The notes under the pieces are model-generated. The model had not been told where the DNA came from. It ran no database searches and worked only from the letters and a program-made list of their open reading frames with translations. Of a stretch of DNA of 64,000 nt, positions 11,982 to 23,212 are shown piece by piece. Both the position numbers and the translations under genes were made by a program. The stretch covers positions 43,997 to 107,996 of the forward strand of contig CANNZV010003232.1 of NCBI GenBank assembly GCA_947561585.1. Reading direction: 5' to 3'. How positions within the stretch are numbered: position 1 is the first letter of the stretch; every line of letters begins with the position of its first letter. This DNA comes from Caprella mutica. Lineage: Eukaryota > Arthropoda > Malacostraca > Amphipoda > Caprellidae.

Positions 11982-13985
11982 AATAGACTATATTGTAAAA
12001 GCTGTCATCCATCAGACATTGGAAAAGTTTCTATTAATTGCCAATAACCAGTTCTAGTTGTTTTCCCGATAGTGGAAGTAAGAAATGCAATGCACAGTGA
12101 GAAAAAGTACAGAACAGTTGAAGACCTGCTTTCTAATGAACACCGAAACTCTAAAGCATTATTCTGTAAATCAGAAAAATAACAAACTAAATGCTTTCAA
12201 TCGGTATATTCTGAAATTAAGGCTTTGTTCAGAGATTAAGAGCTTAAATTTAGAAAGAATTCTTTATGCATCAATCTGGTTGCTTAAATTCAGAATTTAA
12301 ACAATGAATAACTAGTCACTAGACAGATGTGTATTTTTGAGGATCAATGAGACAAAAAGCTGCAGGGATAACATTTAATGCGAAATAGATTCAAAGCGGC
12401 ATTATTTTCAAGATTTAGACTAATCCCCCCTTTTTAGATGTTAATGGCAACTTTATAATCAAAAACTAGACCGCATTTAGTTTAACTATATATCAATTTA
12501 GAGTCAACCAAAGTTTTTTATATTTTTTTTCAAGACGTGTAAATGACAATAAATAATTTCCATCGTCAAAAATTGAAGATGTAAAATATTAAGAGACCTA
12601 ATTCACGTCAAACTTTTGAAGTTTTATTCTTTTTTAAAGCGGTCTCTAATAGATCTAAATGATAGAGAGATTTGCAAGAGGAGACGCATGGAAGACCGCT
12701 TGGATTCCATGCGAATGACCTTCTTCAGTTGACTTAGTCTTTTGACAGTAGTCACTGACTAGGCAGTCAGACTGAAGAGTAGTCTCTGACCACTAGAGAA
12801 ATACAGAAGTGAAGAACCCTTCGCTTGATGAAGGAGAGAAAGAGAGTGAAGGAGAAGAAACTTTAGAGTTAGGGTCAGACTTGGTGGTATAAAGAATTCA
12901 AGCGAAGGGATTTTGGCGAGCTTTACGAGCAATTCGCTCCTGCGAGTTTGCAGCACATGTTCATACAGATATGATGAATTTCATCAACAAAAAATACAAC
13001 GATAAAGTAAATTTAGCAACAGACTTCAAATTAGGAAATTTAGAAACCTAAAAAATTTACAGTTAAGAAAGTTATTGATACTATAGAAAAGAAATGACTT
13101 TCAGCTAATAACCTTCCTTGCAAATAAGCTGTACAGAACAAAACTCAAATTAAGCAAAAATTGTCTGGAGATCTACAACAACGTTTCAAAATTCAACAAA
13201 CTATAATTAGTTTTAAGTAACCATGCAAAAAATAGCAATATTGAATTTCGTACTTAACAAATGACCATAAATTATAATCCCGACTCCATGGTTTCAGATC
13301 TCCCCAGAGTTTAGTTTCAAAGAGAGCTCGCCAGTTGGGATAAGAGTCTGTCCCATTCTCCAAGATCACAAAACAATGGAAAGATACTGAAATCATGAAG
13401 CTGTTTAATATAGTATAAAAATAGATTTACAAAAAGTTACACTACGAACATTGTAGCACAAATGTGCTATTGAATATATTTTTTCAAAGATTATTTTTGT
13501 ATATATCACTGAAGCTAAATAAATTACGGAAACTTCTTTGAATATTCTGTATATCACTATACACTTCTATTTTGCTGGGAAAGTGTGAAGATGTTTCAAA
13601 TGTTTGGAATTTTGAGCTACTCGAGAATTGGTGCAATAACTAATAAATAATTTAAATAATGTATAAATGCCAATTTTCAATCGACAGATCATAATTCACA
13701 GTTTCACGTAACATTACTGTCTTTCACTAGAGTGTTTATTTTCATCAGGTAACTTCAGTACGCTAGTTCTTTAAGTGGAATGATGCAACTACTATCGGCA
13801 AACCATCATTCATTAAATTCTTTGCACTTGAGACCCTATATCACTTTATATCGTACATTTGCCCACTCGTGCGAGACTATCGAAATATCACTGCCGAGTG
13901 TCTTTAGCTCAGTCAAGATATCATTTACAGCCCCCCACAGGAGGATTGAAGTCCTTAGTAGAATCAGTGAGGGGTTCACAGAGGT
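11982..13985. other. Intergenic; 3' flank of the DDX6 helicase gene
   Basis: No second gene seen. The part nearest 13985 should be the 3' UTR of the helicase; its polyadenylation site was not fixed. Short frames at 12759-12956, 13193-13396 and 13780-14044 lack protein character, or overlap the helicase exon on the other strand. Confidence 0.4.
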
Positions 13986-16789
13986 TTACTTGGAAGATTC
14001 CTCTTCGAAATGATGCTCTGCCACGTACAGCGAGGGGTCAATGATCTTGGGAATGGGTTTGATCTCAGTGCCTAACTCCTCTTCAATGCGGTGTAAGCTG
14101 AACCTGTCCTCGAAGGTGATGAGGTTGATGGCTATTCCCAAATGACCGAAGCGTCCAGATCTACCGATACGATGCAAGTAAGTCTCTGCCATCTTGGGGA
14201 AATCGAAGTTAATCACAACATTAACGGCTTGAATGTCAATACCACGGGTGAACAAATCTGAAAAAGAGTCGACACAATTAGTAAAGAATAGAAAAAGTAT
14301 TTTCATAATATTAGCAAGTTCATAGATCTACACTAACCAGAGCAGACCAAATTGCGGCACAGTCCAGCTCTGAAGTCATGGAATACCCTATTCCTGTGCG
14401 CCTGGTTCATCTTAGCGTGAATGTAGTAGCAGGAATAGCCCAGGTCAGTAATTTTCTTAGCCAGTAACTCTACTCGTTGGGTTGAGTTACAGAAAATAAT
14501 ACTTTGGTTTATTTGAAGCTGCAAGAAAAAAACAATGATGAATAAGCTAACAAGTTAATCAGTTTCAGTTGATTAATCTAAGAGAATAAAATTTTAAATG
14601 TAAATACAGATAACTGCCACAGTTCACAAGTTTATATAACCATTAATAGTGATAAACCTGTTACAAGAAATTTGGTGTGAAAACTAATCTATTTAGATAA
14701 TTACCCAGAGACATTACAAGAAAAGCACAAGTTAAAAAATCTGTAGTAGAGACCATTTCACAAACTGTCATACCTTGGAGAAGAGTGTATTCAAGCAGTG
14801 TACTTTCTGTCTCTCTTGCACGAAAGCGTAATACTGAGTCACTCCCTTCAGTGTTAGTTCATCCATGAGATTAATCTCGTAAGGGGATCTGGAAGAGGTA
14901 AAAGGAACATGAACAGAATTTCCTTGATGGTTAAAGTAAGATTTCAAACTATCCACAAAATTAAATTCATGAAGCAAAATTTTCCATAGGACTTTGTAAT
15001 TATTTGTTCATTTTATGAAAAACCGAGTAACAATTCTTAAGACTTAGCAAAGTCTTAAAATTAGTATCTTCAATACTATTACAAGAGATTATTTTTCAAA
15101 ATGATAAACATCGATAAACATTAAAATAAATCTTCATCCAGACTGAACATTAATTTATTTCGTTCTTTATGCATTTAGACAATATAAAAAGTGCCCTAAA
15201 AACCAAACCAATTTAAAATATAACAAGTTTCCTTTAGGTAATCATTTTTCCCGCACCTCAAATGTTTCTGCATGAAAGTCTCTACAGTGAGAGGGAAAGT
15301 GGCAGAGAAGAGGAGAATTTGTCTCTCTCGGGGCAGGTAGGAGATGATGCGGTCTAGCATTCCCTTGAAGTCGTGCGATAGTAGCTTGTCAGCCTGGCAA
15401 TGAATTGAAATGAATTAGCAATTTATTCTTAGGCCAATTTTCATCTAAAGTGAAGAAAGGGGAATAATGCAGGCAGTCTACGTAGGCAAGATTTATATCA
15501 TGGGTTAACATTTTGGATCTATTTCCTGTCTAACAAAAAATTTAAGAATTAATACGAAAGCAAATAGTTTGAGAATACACATGTCATCCATTAACTCACC
15601 TCGTCCAAGCATAGCATTTTACATTTGTCCATGATGGCTATTTTCTTCTCTATGAGATCCAATATTCTGCCTGGAGTGGCAATGATTACGTGAACAGTGT
15701 CATAAATACGCATAATATCATCCTGAAAAGAGTAGAGGGTAAATTAAGTCCGTTAAGAAATGAATATATTCAAGTAATCAACTATAGACAGGGTGCTTAC
15801 CTTGAGGTTCGTGCCACCAGTAGTTACCATGACCTTCACTCCGACATGCTTGGCTAACTCATTGCAAATGTGACTGGTTTGGAGAGCCAACTCACGAGTA
15901 GGGACTATCACCATTGCTTGAATTACTTTATTTTCAATATTTATCTGAAAAATGAGAAAATTCAAAAGTCAGTAAAGTTAACTTTCAAGAATTTAATTCA
16001 ATGTTCATAGAAGAAAATTATGCCTGTCTCAAAATATAATTTTATTGCATTTCAAATCTTACTAGTTTTCTAACCAGAGTTAATGTACTCACACGTTCAA
16101 TTAGAGGAATAGTATAAGCACCAGTCTTTCCAGTGCCATTCTTTGCTCTAGCTAATATATCTCTGCCAGACAGAGCCACAGGGATGGAGGCTTCTTGGAT
16201 GGGGGATGGCTTCTCCCAACCCTTCTCAAATATTCCCATGAGCAGTGGACGGGTGAGACAAAAATCTTCAAATTCATTGCCCTTAGTTTCTGTCACATCC
16301 TGAAAAGTGAGAAAGCAAATTAAACGTTTTTAATTAAATTAAGAAACTATTTTATTCAATTATCTAATTTTGACCAGTTCTTGAAGTCAGTAAAAATAAA
16401 AAATAATCCATTAGTTACGAATATGTAGTAATGAAACCAGGAAATAACAAAGTTATTTAACTAATAAAAGTGAAGATAACTACTCACAGTAGTCTTTTTC
16501 CTTCTGTCTTTTGGAGGAACAGGAAGAGAAGCTTTCCATGATTGGTCATCTTGTCTGGAAAAAGATGCTAACACTTTAGACATAATTCAAACAGCTGCTT
16601 AAACATTTAGAGAAATTTGACAGTCCATAATCAAATTTAGTAAGGTAATTTCAATATACCTTAACCAATAAGTCTACAACTGCTAGAATGAATAGAAACT
16701 CACACATGAGGTCTAGAGTTCATCTTGTTAGGGGCCATCATGTTATTCATGTGATTATTACTGTGGTTGTTAGTCATGGATTCTGCCAT
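13986..16789 (-). CDS. me31B: DEAD-box RNA helicase DDX6/Me31B (Dhh1)
   Basis: ATP-dependent RNA helicase of P-bodies and germ granules, which represses translation and promotes decapping with its Pat1/EDC3/4E-T/LSm14 partners (family knowledge). Nine coding exons by GT/AG and phase: 16789-16704, 16554-16488, 16299-16093, 15944-15801, 15722-15600, 15393-15257, 14888-14774, 14518-14338 and 14257-13986. Together they encode 443 aa, close to the fly protein. Start ATGGCAGAATCC is followed by an Asn/Met-rich N terminus. Motifs: Q motif EKPSPIQ (80-86), AKNGTGKT (103-110), PTREL (135-139), DEAD (208-211, split by an intron), SAT (239-241), RGID (358-361), HRIGRSGR (382-389). The acidic tail ends HFEEESSK. 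An acceptor at 16803-16802, just upstream of the ATG, implies a noncoding first exon further right. No lesion seen. Confidence 0.97.
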
Positions 16790-17423
16790 TATGGAGAATA
16801 TCTGGAAAGAAACGTTAAAATTATTTTATTGTTAAGTTTTCAATACCCAATTGACATCACTCATAGCTACTCTTTAAGCCCACCAAAATACATGCATTGT
16901 ACAGAAGATGTTTAATGTACTTTGATAACAAAGTTTATATTTATCATCCATGAAAATTTTTCTATAGATGTGAAGAAAAAATAAGGATCCAGATGCAGTA
17001 ATATTGATTAGTAGTTCCTAAAATATTCTTATATTTATATACAATCACTGATCCATATCAATATGTGATTCAAAGGATAACACTACACTTTTTTATGGGG
17101 TGATTTTACATGAAAAAATAACATGGTACCGCAGGAATTTGAGCCAAATAAATATTTGAATGTAAAATCAACACCTTGCCTCTTGCTATCCTGTGCAGGC
17201 AAACCATATTTAAATGTTAGACACCACAACTAACAGTAGTCTTACAAAAATTTTGAACCAACAGTTTTAATACAGATGCAACATATACATCTCCAGTATG
17301 ACTGTTGAAATGCAAAGCAATTAATCTGCTTGAACTGACAGACTTACTCTAAAATATGGGACTATAGGAGATGCTCTATGAGTAAAATAGTGTGGTTCAG
17401 AACTCCATTTGTCTCTATCTCAG

Positions 17424-17663
17424 CCAGATTGTATTTGATGGTAAATTCCACTGACTTGTCAGAAGAATTTCCCCCCCCCCCCCCCTTTCCAAATACTATT
17501 TATCACAGTCAGTGGATTTAAAGCTGATTATTCCTAAGTTAACTTCAATTTTCAGCTAATGAATTTGGAAAAAGTTAGTATAACAGCCAAATCATTAGAA
17601 ATTCTTTGATTTTCTTCAGTTTTTTGCAAGTCAGTGGGATTTTGTGCATCATATACAGACTGG
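17424..17663. mobile_element. CCAGTCTG-family miniature element with poly-C tract
   Basis: Left CCAGATTGTATTTGATGG; right end in reverse complement CCAGTCTGTATATGATGC. Internal sequence (GGTAAATTCCACTGACTTGTC) is shared with the 20368-20606 copy. A poly-C run of about 15 lies at 17471-17485. No clean 8-bp duplication found. Confidence 0.6.
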
Positions 17664-18118
17664 CATGACTCCATCTCTCCCCAAATGGAGATGTGATTGT
17701 CTCTAAAATGAAATTTTCATAAATTCTTTAAAATAACATTGTAGCACAGGGAAAACTTAGATATTTCAACTCTCAATATATTGGGGAGTAATGACATTAT
17801 TATATGGTGTGCTCTATGAGCAATTTTGAATCAATCTAAATATTTAGTGGTGTACAAAATCTTGCACAAGTTTTTCAAAGACTAAAAGCTGAAAAATCCA
17901 CCAACAAGCAACTATAATAATTTGGCTGATCCACCCACATTTTCCTAATTTATCTTAAAAATAGGCAAATTGTAACCATTTTTAAAAGTATGGACAAAGT
18001 TGCCTGTATACTGGCAACTTTTGAGGGGTGAAATAAGTTCAAAACTTGTGTAAATTCAGGTAGTAAATAAAGCATGTCCAAACTGGCCTTTTAATGGATC
18101 TTGTGACAGTTAGTTTAA

Positions 18119-18964
18119 GGGGAGCGTTTCACTGAAAAACGGTAAAATTTTCAAATTTCGTTTTCTTGCATTTTTTAATTCTTCAATAGTTTATGTGTAA
18201 CCCTGTAAAAACAGAACAACGAAATTCGTACTAGAAATGGTACAAACGTACCAACGCAGTTTCTAAATAAAACACTACGACTCAGAATGATAAAACCCTT
18301 CATTTCTGAGGGCTAATGGTTATGTAATCGAGTGAAGGGAAGAGGAGTCTCCACTGTTCAAAAATCCCCCTTCACAATGAAGTTATATAACCTACGATGC
18401 CACAGTGGGGATGCCGGAATCGGCAGGTAAAACCCTGTAAAAAACATTGGAAACTTTGAAGTGTTTTTCTCCACTTTCATGTTTTTCTCAGGCAAATCCC
18501 TGCTCCTCCGTCAAGTTTTCAACCGATTTTTCTGATTCAACATTTTATATGAAGGTAAGACTTCAGGCTACTAATCCAATGTTGTAAAAGTGAAAAAAAA
18601 TTCAGAAAAAAAAATACATCAATTTTTTTCGGTTTTTTGATAAAAAATATTATTTTTCAAAATTTTGTCTATTTTTGAAAACAGGTTTTGATTTTTGAAT
18701 ATTTGCAACTGTTGTTTTGTTACCACATGATTTGGCTATGTCATGAAGCAAAAAAAATGAAAATTGGTCACAAATTGTAGGAGGAGTAGGACTTTGAAAA
18801 ATTGCTCAAAAACTCGAAAATGTGGCAATAACTCAAAAACTAAAAAAATTTGAAAAAATGTCATCACCAAAAATGTCTTAGAATTTGATTTTACACCTGT
18901 CTACTAAGTTTCAGAAAAATCGTACGATAAATAAAGAAGCTCACCCGAAAATTAAACGCTCCCC
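18119..18964. mobile_element. TTAA-flanked 846-bp inverted-repeat element
   Basis: TTAA at 18115-18118 and 18965-18968 brackets ends GGGGAGCGTTT and AAACGCTCCCC. TTAA duplication is diagnostic of piggyBac or Kolobok elements, and the G-rich start leans towards Kolobok. No transposase frame seen. Confidence 0.75.
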
Positions 18965-20367
18965 TTAAGCCCTTCAATGTTTCAGATGCTGGAAAATTGT
19001 AAGCCAATTTTTGAGTCAAAATTTCATAAAAATTCTGAGCCAAGCCAATTTGGCTCATATTTTGAAGATTAAGCCAAAATTAACATGGGAACATAGGAAT
19101 TAATTCAAAATTTAAAGCTAATTAGACATATCTGAGATTAGACCATTTCAAATCTAAGCCAATTCATTGGCTTTAACTGACACTCTGTAACATGAGAGCC
19201 GTTCAATTGCAAATGGTGAGAAATATCTATTTTTCTCTTATGCTATATTATTTTGAAGAAAATTTATGATAATTTGAGAGAAATTTGGAGAGAGCTGGAG
19301 AGTTTATGGGCCATACTATTTTATTTGGCAAATCTGTTAAGACTTTGTTTTGAGGACAATTTGTCTCCAACAAAAGATTTTCAATCTCCAAAATGATCAG
19401 AATTCTCCGATAATTACCAGTCTGCAAAAGATGCACGAGGTTCTGAAGTTTATCCAGTGACTACAGAGGCCTTGAAATTAGTCTCCTGAATTATCCGATG
19501 ATCATTTTGAATTTTCTAATTAATTCTTACATATTCATGTAATTATTGGAGTATTGAGACTTTTTGGCCATTTGAGAGAAAATTGAAAATCTGGAGATAT
19601 TGCTCCAAAAATTCCAGTCTGCAGAACATGGGACATTTTTACCATTATCTGTTCAAATCCTTAAATTTCCTCCTATATTTACATTTATATTACTGAGAAC
19701 AGAAGCCAAAATAGAGGATTTCTTGGAGAACACTTTACCAGTTCCTACATTCTAATTAAAATTTGTGAAAATAAGCATCTTTCCCATATATAGATGACTA
19801 ATGAGCACTTTAATTAGATTTAAAATTAAAATTGGCGACTCAAGAATCATGAATGGTGGAATGCATTTTTGTTGAAATGTAAACAAAGCCGCCATTCAGT
19901 TTGTATTTGGTGCACTGAACTCCCGACTTTTTCAAAAAATCTGAGAAATAGCTGTCAACATTTTTCATCAATTTGTCTAGTCCTCCAACATTTTTCTTGT
20001 TTCCCCTCCAAAAATTAATGGTATAATATAGGAATTAATAGCTAAATATCCTCCAACATTGCAGGAATTTTTTTATTAGAGAAATTGAATATCTCCTGAT
20101 ATGTCATAGGAATTTACCACCAAATACAATCTGGCACGCCCATTATTTTGTTTTGATATGGCACGATGTATTATGTATATCAGTTTTCTGTGAAAGATTG
20201 CAATCTTTTGTTATGAATGATGTTGTCAGTTTAATTCGATGCTCTGACTAATTTTCGGAAAAAACAAAAACAAATTAATAACTATGAAAGAAAGTATGCC
20301 TCTCTGATTGGCTGATACACTCAATTAAGGTATGTTTACTTTTGATAATTAGGTAGGTATAATAATA

Positions 20368-20606
20368 CTAGACTTTATTTTGTGGTAAATTCCACCGACT
20401 TGTCGGTGGAATATTTATCCTTTGAAAATAATATTCTAATAATTCTATCAAAGTCTGGATTTTTGGCTATTTATTCCTATATTACCATTAATTTTAGGTG
20501 GAAAAATGTTGGTGGATCAGCCAAATTACTGGAAATTTATAGTGGATATTTTTAGCTTTTATAAAAAGTCAGTGGGATTTTTTGCACCAATACTTATACA
20601 GACTGG
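20368..20606. mobile_element. hAT-type miniature element, 239 bp
   Basis: Flanked by TAATAATA on both sides (20360-20367 and 20607-20614). The left end CTAGACTTTATTTTGTGG is a diverged version of the right end CCAGTCTGTATAAGTATTGG (reverse complement). Non-coding. Confidence 0.8.
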
Positions 20607-20947
20607 TAATAATATAGGTATTGACGACTGTCTACTTTCAAAATTGGAATTAAATTTTGATGACTGGCGACTGCATTACTAATTTTTGTTACTTATTTTT
20701 GAAAAAAAAAAAAGATATTGGCAACTCAATGAACATTCTCTGAAACTAGGGAGACTTATTTTGCATGCTTTGCCTTTGCAGACTGGTCATAATTCAGATG
20801 AGGCTGGAAAATGACTCAAAATTGTAAGTCAATTTTTGAGCCAAAATTTCACAATTAATGGAGGCAAACCAATTTGGCTCATTTTTAAATGATTTCAAGC
20901 CAAAATTAACATGGGAATTAATTTAAAATTTTAAGCCAATTAGACAT

Positions 20948-21163
20948 CCAGTCTGCAGAATGTGTCTCTTCTCCCGCAGAGACTATAATTTGAGAGAGAG
21001 CTACTCTCCGACTCTCAGCAGCAGATTCAGAATCTCCCGCAGCTAAATTAATGGTAACATAGGAATTAATTCAAGATTTCCCGCAGAGATCTCAAATTTC
21101 TAAAGTTCAAGCAAAAACTCCCGCAGAGAGTCTTTGAAAAATGTTCCATATTCTGCAGACTGG
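20948..21163. mobile_element. hAT-type miniature element, 216 bp
   Basis: Termini CCAGTCTGCAGAATGT and, reversed, CCAGTCTGCAGAATAT, with perfect TTAGACAT duplications (20940-20947 and 21164-21171). It splits a copy of the AAGCCAATT dispersed repeat, which continues on the other side. The interior repeats CTCCCGCAGAGA words. Confidence 0.9.
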
Positions 21164-21708
21164 TTAGACATATCTGAATCTAAGGTTTGACTATTAGAAA
21201 TTTAAGCCAATTAACTGGCTTCAACAGATAATTTGTAACATGGTACCTAGACTGCCATGTTAAAGGCTTAAAGCCAATTAATTGGATTAAATTTCAAATG
21301 GTCAAATGTCTGATTCAGATAAGTCTTATTAGGCTTAAAATTTCCCATGATAATTTTGGCTTGAAATCTAAAAATGAGCAAAATTGGCTTGGCTCTGAAT
21401 TTGTGAAATTTTGGCCCAAAAATTTACTTACAATTTTCCAGCCTCTGAAATATGGAGTAAAAAGTTCCTTAGAAACAAATAATAATGGTAAGCGTGAAGA
21501 AACCGGATTCTACATAATTATTACATAGGAAGGTACCTACTTCTATGATCCTAACTAGGTAGTTAACTTCAATTTGAGTTAGCCTAACTACCTAGTTACA
21601 CTAGTATAACTAGTAAACTAGGTATCATCTACATTCTACATAAGACTAATTTAAATTAATAGACTTAAAACATCATGAAATTTAACATTTAACTTCATTA
21701 AAACTCAC

Positions 21709-21780
21709 CAATAGAAATAATAATAGCAGAAATGTAGATTTGTACAGCCTTCTGAAGGCGGTTTAAATGATATATTCAAT
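21709..21780 (-). promoter_or_regulatory. Candidate noncoding first exon/promoter of DDX6
   Basis: A strong donor (G/GTGAGT at 21709-21703, minus strand) follows a short non-coding stretch. It could be the leader exon that joins the acceptor at 16802. The plus-strand ATG at 21781 abuts it, so the spot may be a divergent promoter. No TATA box was identified with confidence. This is inference from one splice motif. Confidence 0.3.
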
Positions 21781-22002
21781 ATGGCGCAGCAAGTTAGAAA
21801 CTTTCTTCAAATAGTACGTCGCAGGAAAAGTGGACTGCTAAATTTCCAGTTCTCTCAACAGAACGCATGTCTTGAAACAATTAGAGTAACACCGGGTAGT
21901 TTCACTTATTCCTCAAGGTATAAATCTATGGTGGAAGGTATTAACTGGCTTCACAATTCAGAGATTTCTATTAGAGTAATTTGTTTGGTTAACCGTCAGT
22001 GA
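21781..22002 (+). CDS. Small basic ORF, unknown
   Basis: 73 codons from a reasonable start context (TTCAATATGG), beginning MAQQVRNFLQIVRRRKSG and ending CLVNRQ. The N-terminal third is basic and amphipathic, which could suit an organelle-targeted or first-exon peptide. No family recognised. It lies divergently to the presumed leader exon of the helicase. It could be a first coding exon of a spliced gene or chance. Confidence 0.25.
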   Translation: MAQQVRNFLQIVRRRKSGLLNFQFSQQNACLETIRVTPGSFTYSSRYKSMVEGINWLHNSEISIRVICLVNRQ

Positions 22003-23150
22003 TATCAGATTTGAAAAGAAAATAGCATCGGCAAGCGAAAATATAAACTCTCAAAGAGTAATAAGTGGTTATGAGAAATGTGAACATTTATTAATTTCTT
22101 TTATAATTTACATTTACTCTACATATATCGAGTAAACAATTTCGAAATATTGTCACTAATTACTATAAAAGATGCTATTTCACAAGTATAAATGATATTA
22201 TTCATCAGAAATTCATATGACACTGATAAGTCTCAAATATCGCATCGTACTGAATAGCTTATAGCTGCATACTTTATATTAAATATAGAGAATCTCAATC
22301 CTTTCGAATATACACAACAAAATGTTTACTCATATATGTGACTCAACAGCAGATAATATCTAATCCAAAAAAGTTATTAATTTATTGAATATCTGATCTC
22401 CAATTATTTTCATATAAATTAATTTTAATTTTTTTGCTATTATTTATGGCTGTCTTGGCCTGTTTATCATTTGCTCTTTTAGAAATATATAATATATACC
22501 TACAGTTACATACCTATCCTGTTCATGATCAATCAATATATTCAATGATAATGTATTATTATAATATTACATTATATCTCTCTTAAATAAAATTTAATAG
22601 ACTATAATTCATGTTTTTTTTTTACATAATAAAATTATTTTATCTTCACTTCAATTCTGGGGATTGCTTAGGTATATAATTTGATAGGAAGTAGGTATGC
22701 AGGTATGAATGACGATTGAGATAAGCGGTATATTTTTGTGACGTCATTAGAGCCTCACACTATATTTATTCATTTAAGAGTTTCACATTTGAAATATTAT
22801 TCAAATTCACTGTTTATTGAGAGATTGAATATTTATAGTGATATATTTCACGTTTTCAATCATAAATGTAGCTAATAAATAATTTAAAGTGTGTTGATTT
22901 TGTGACGTCACATCAAAGAATGGATAACTATGAATGAACTCATTGTCATGACTAGGTAGAAGATCTTTGCTCTTCTTTCCCAATCGCTCAGGAATATGGC
23001 CGGGTTTCGATTTAAAATCCAGTTTGATTCTGTCGGTGGAAGAAGTGTGACGTTCCCCGATTATGTAAGGAAAAGTGCTAAGATAAAATTCAACTATCAA
23101 AATATATATGAATTAATCCATAATGTTATATAACCTGACATTTCCTTGAA
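22003..23150. other. Intergenic, nothing recognised
   Basis: AT-rich, no supported frames or RNAs. The nearer part should contain the promoter of the thioredoxin-family gene starting at 23213; no core element was identified. Confidence 0.4.
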
Positions 23151-23212
23151 GATTGCAAGATCGCTTACCAAAATAAATATACAGTGAATCGTCTTGAACA
23201 TTATCATTGACA

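Larger units (their letters stand above)
16802..21708 (-). other. Probable 5'-UTR intron of the DDX6 gene, MITE-rich
   Basis: From the acceptor before the start exon to the first good upstream donor (GGTGAGT, 21709-21703, minus). It contains no exon-like frame. It holds at least three CCAGTCTG-type miniature elements, one TTAA-flanked element and three blocks of an AAGCCAATTTTGAGCC-type dispersed repeat (about 18980-19180, 20820-20945 and 21172-21430). Partial CCAGTCTG ends also lie near 19427, 19618, 20138 and 20790. Confidence 0.45.
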
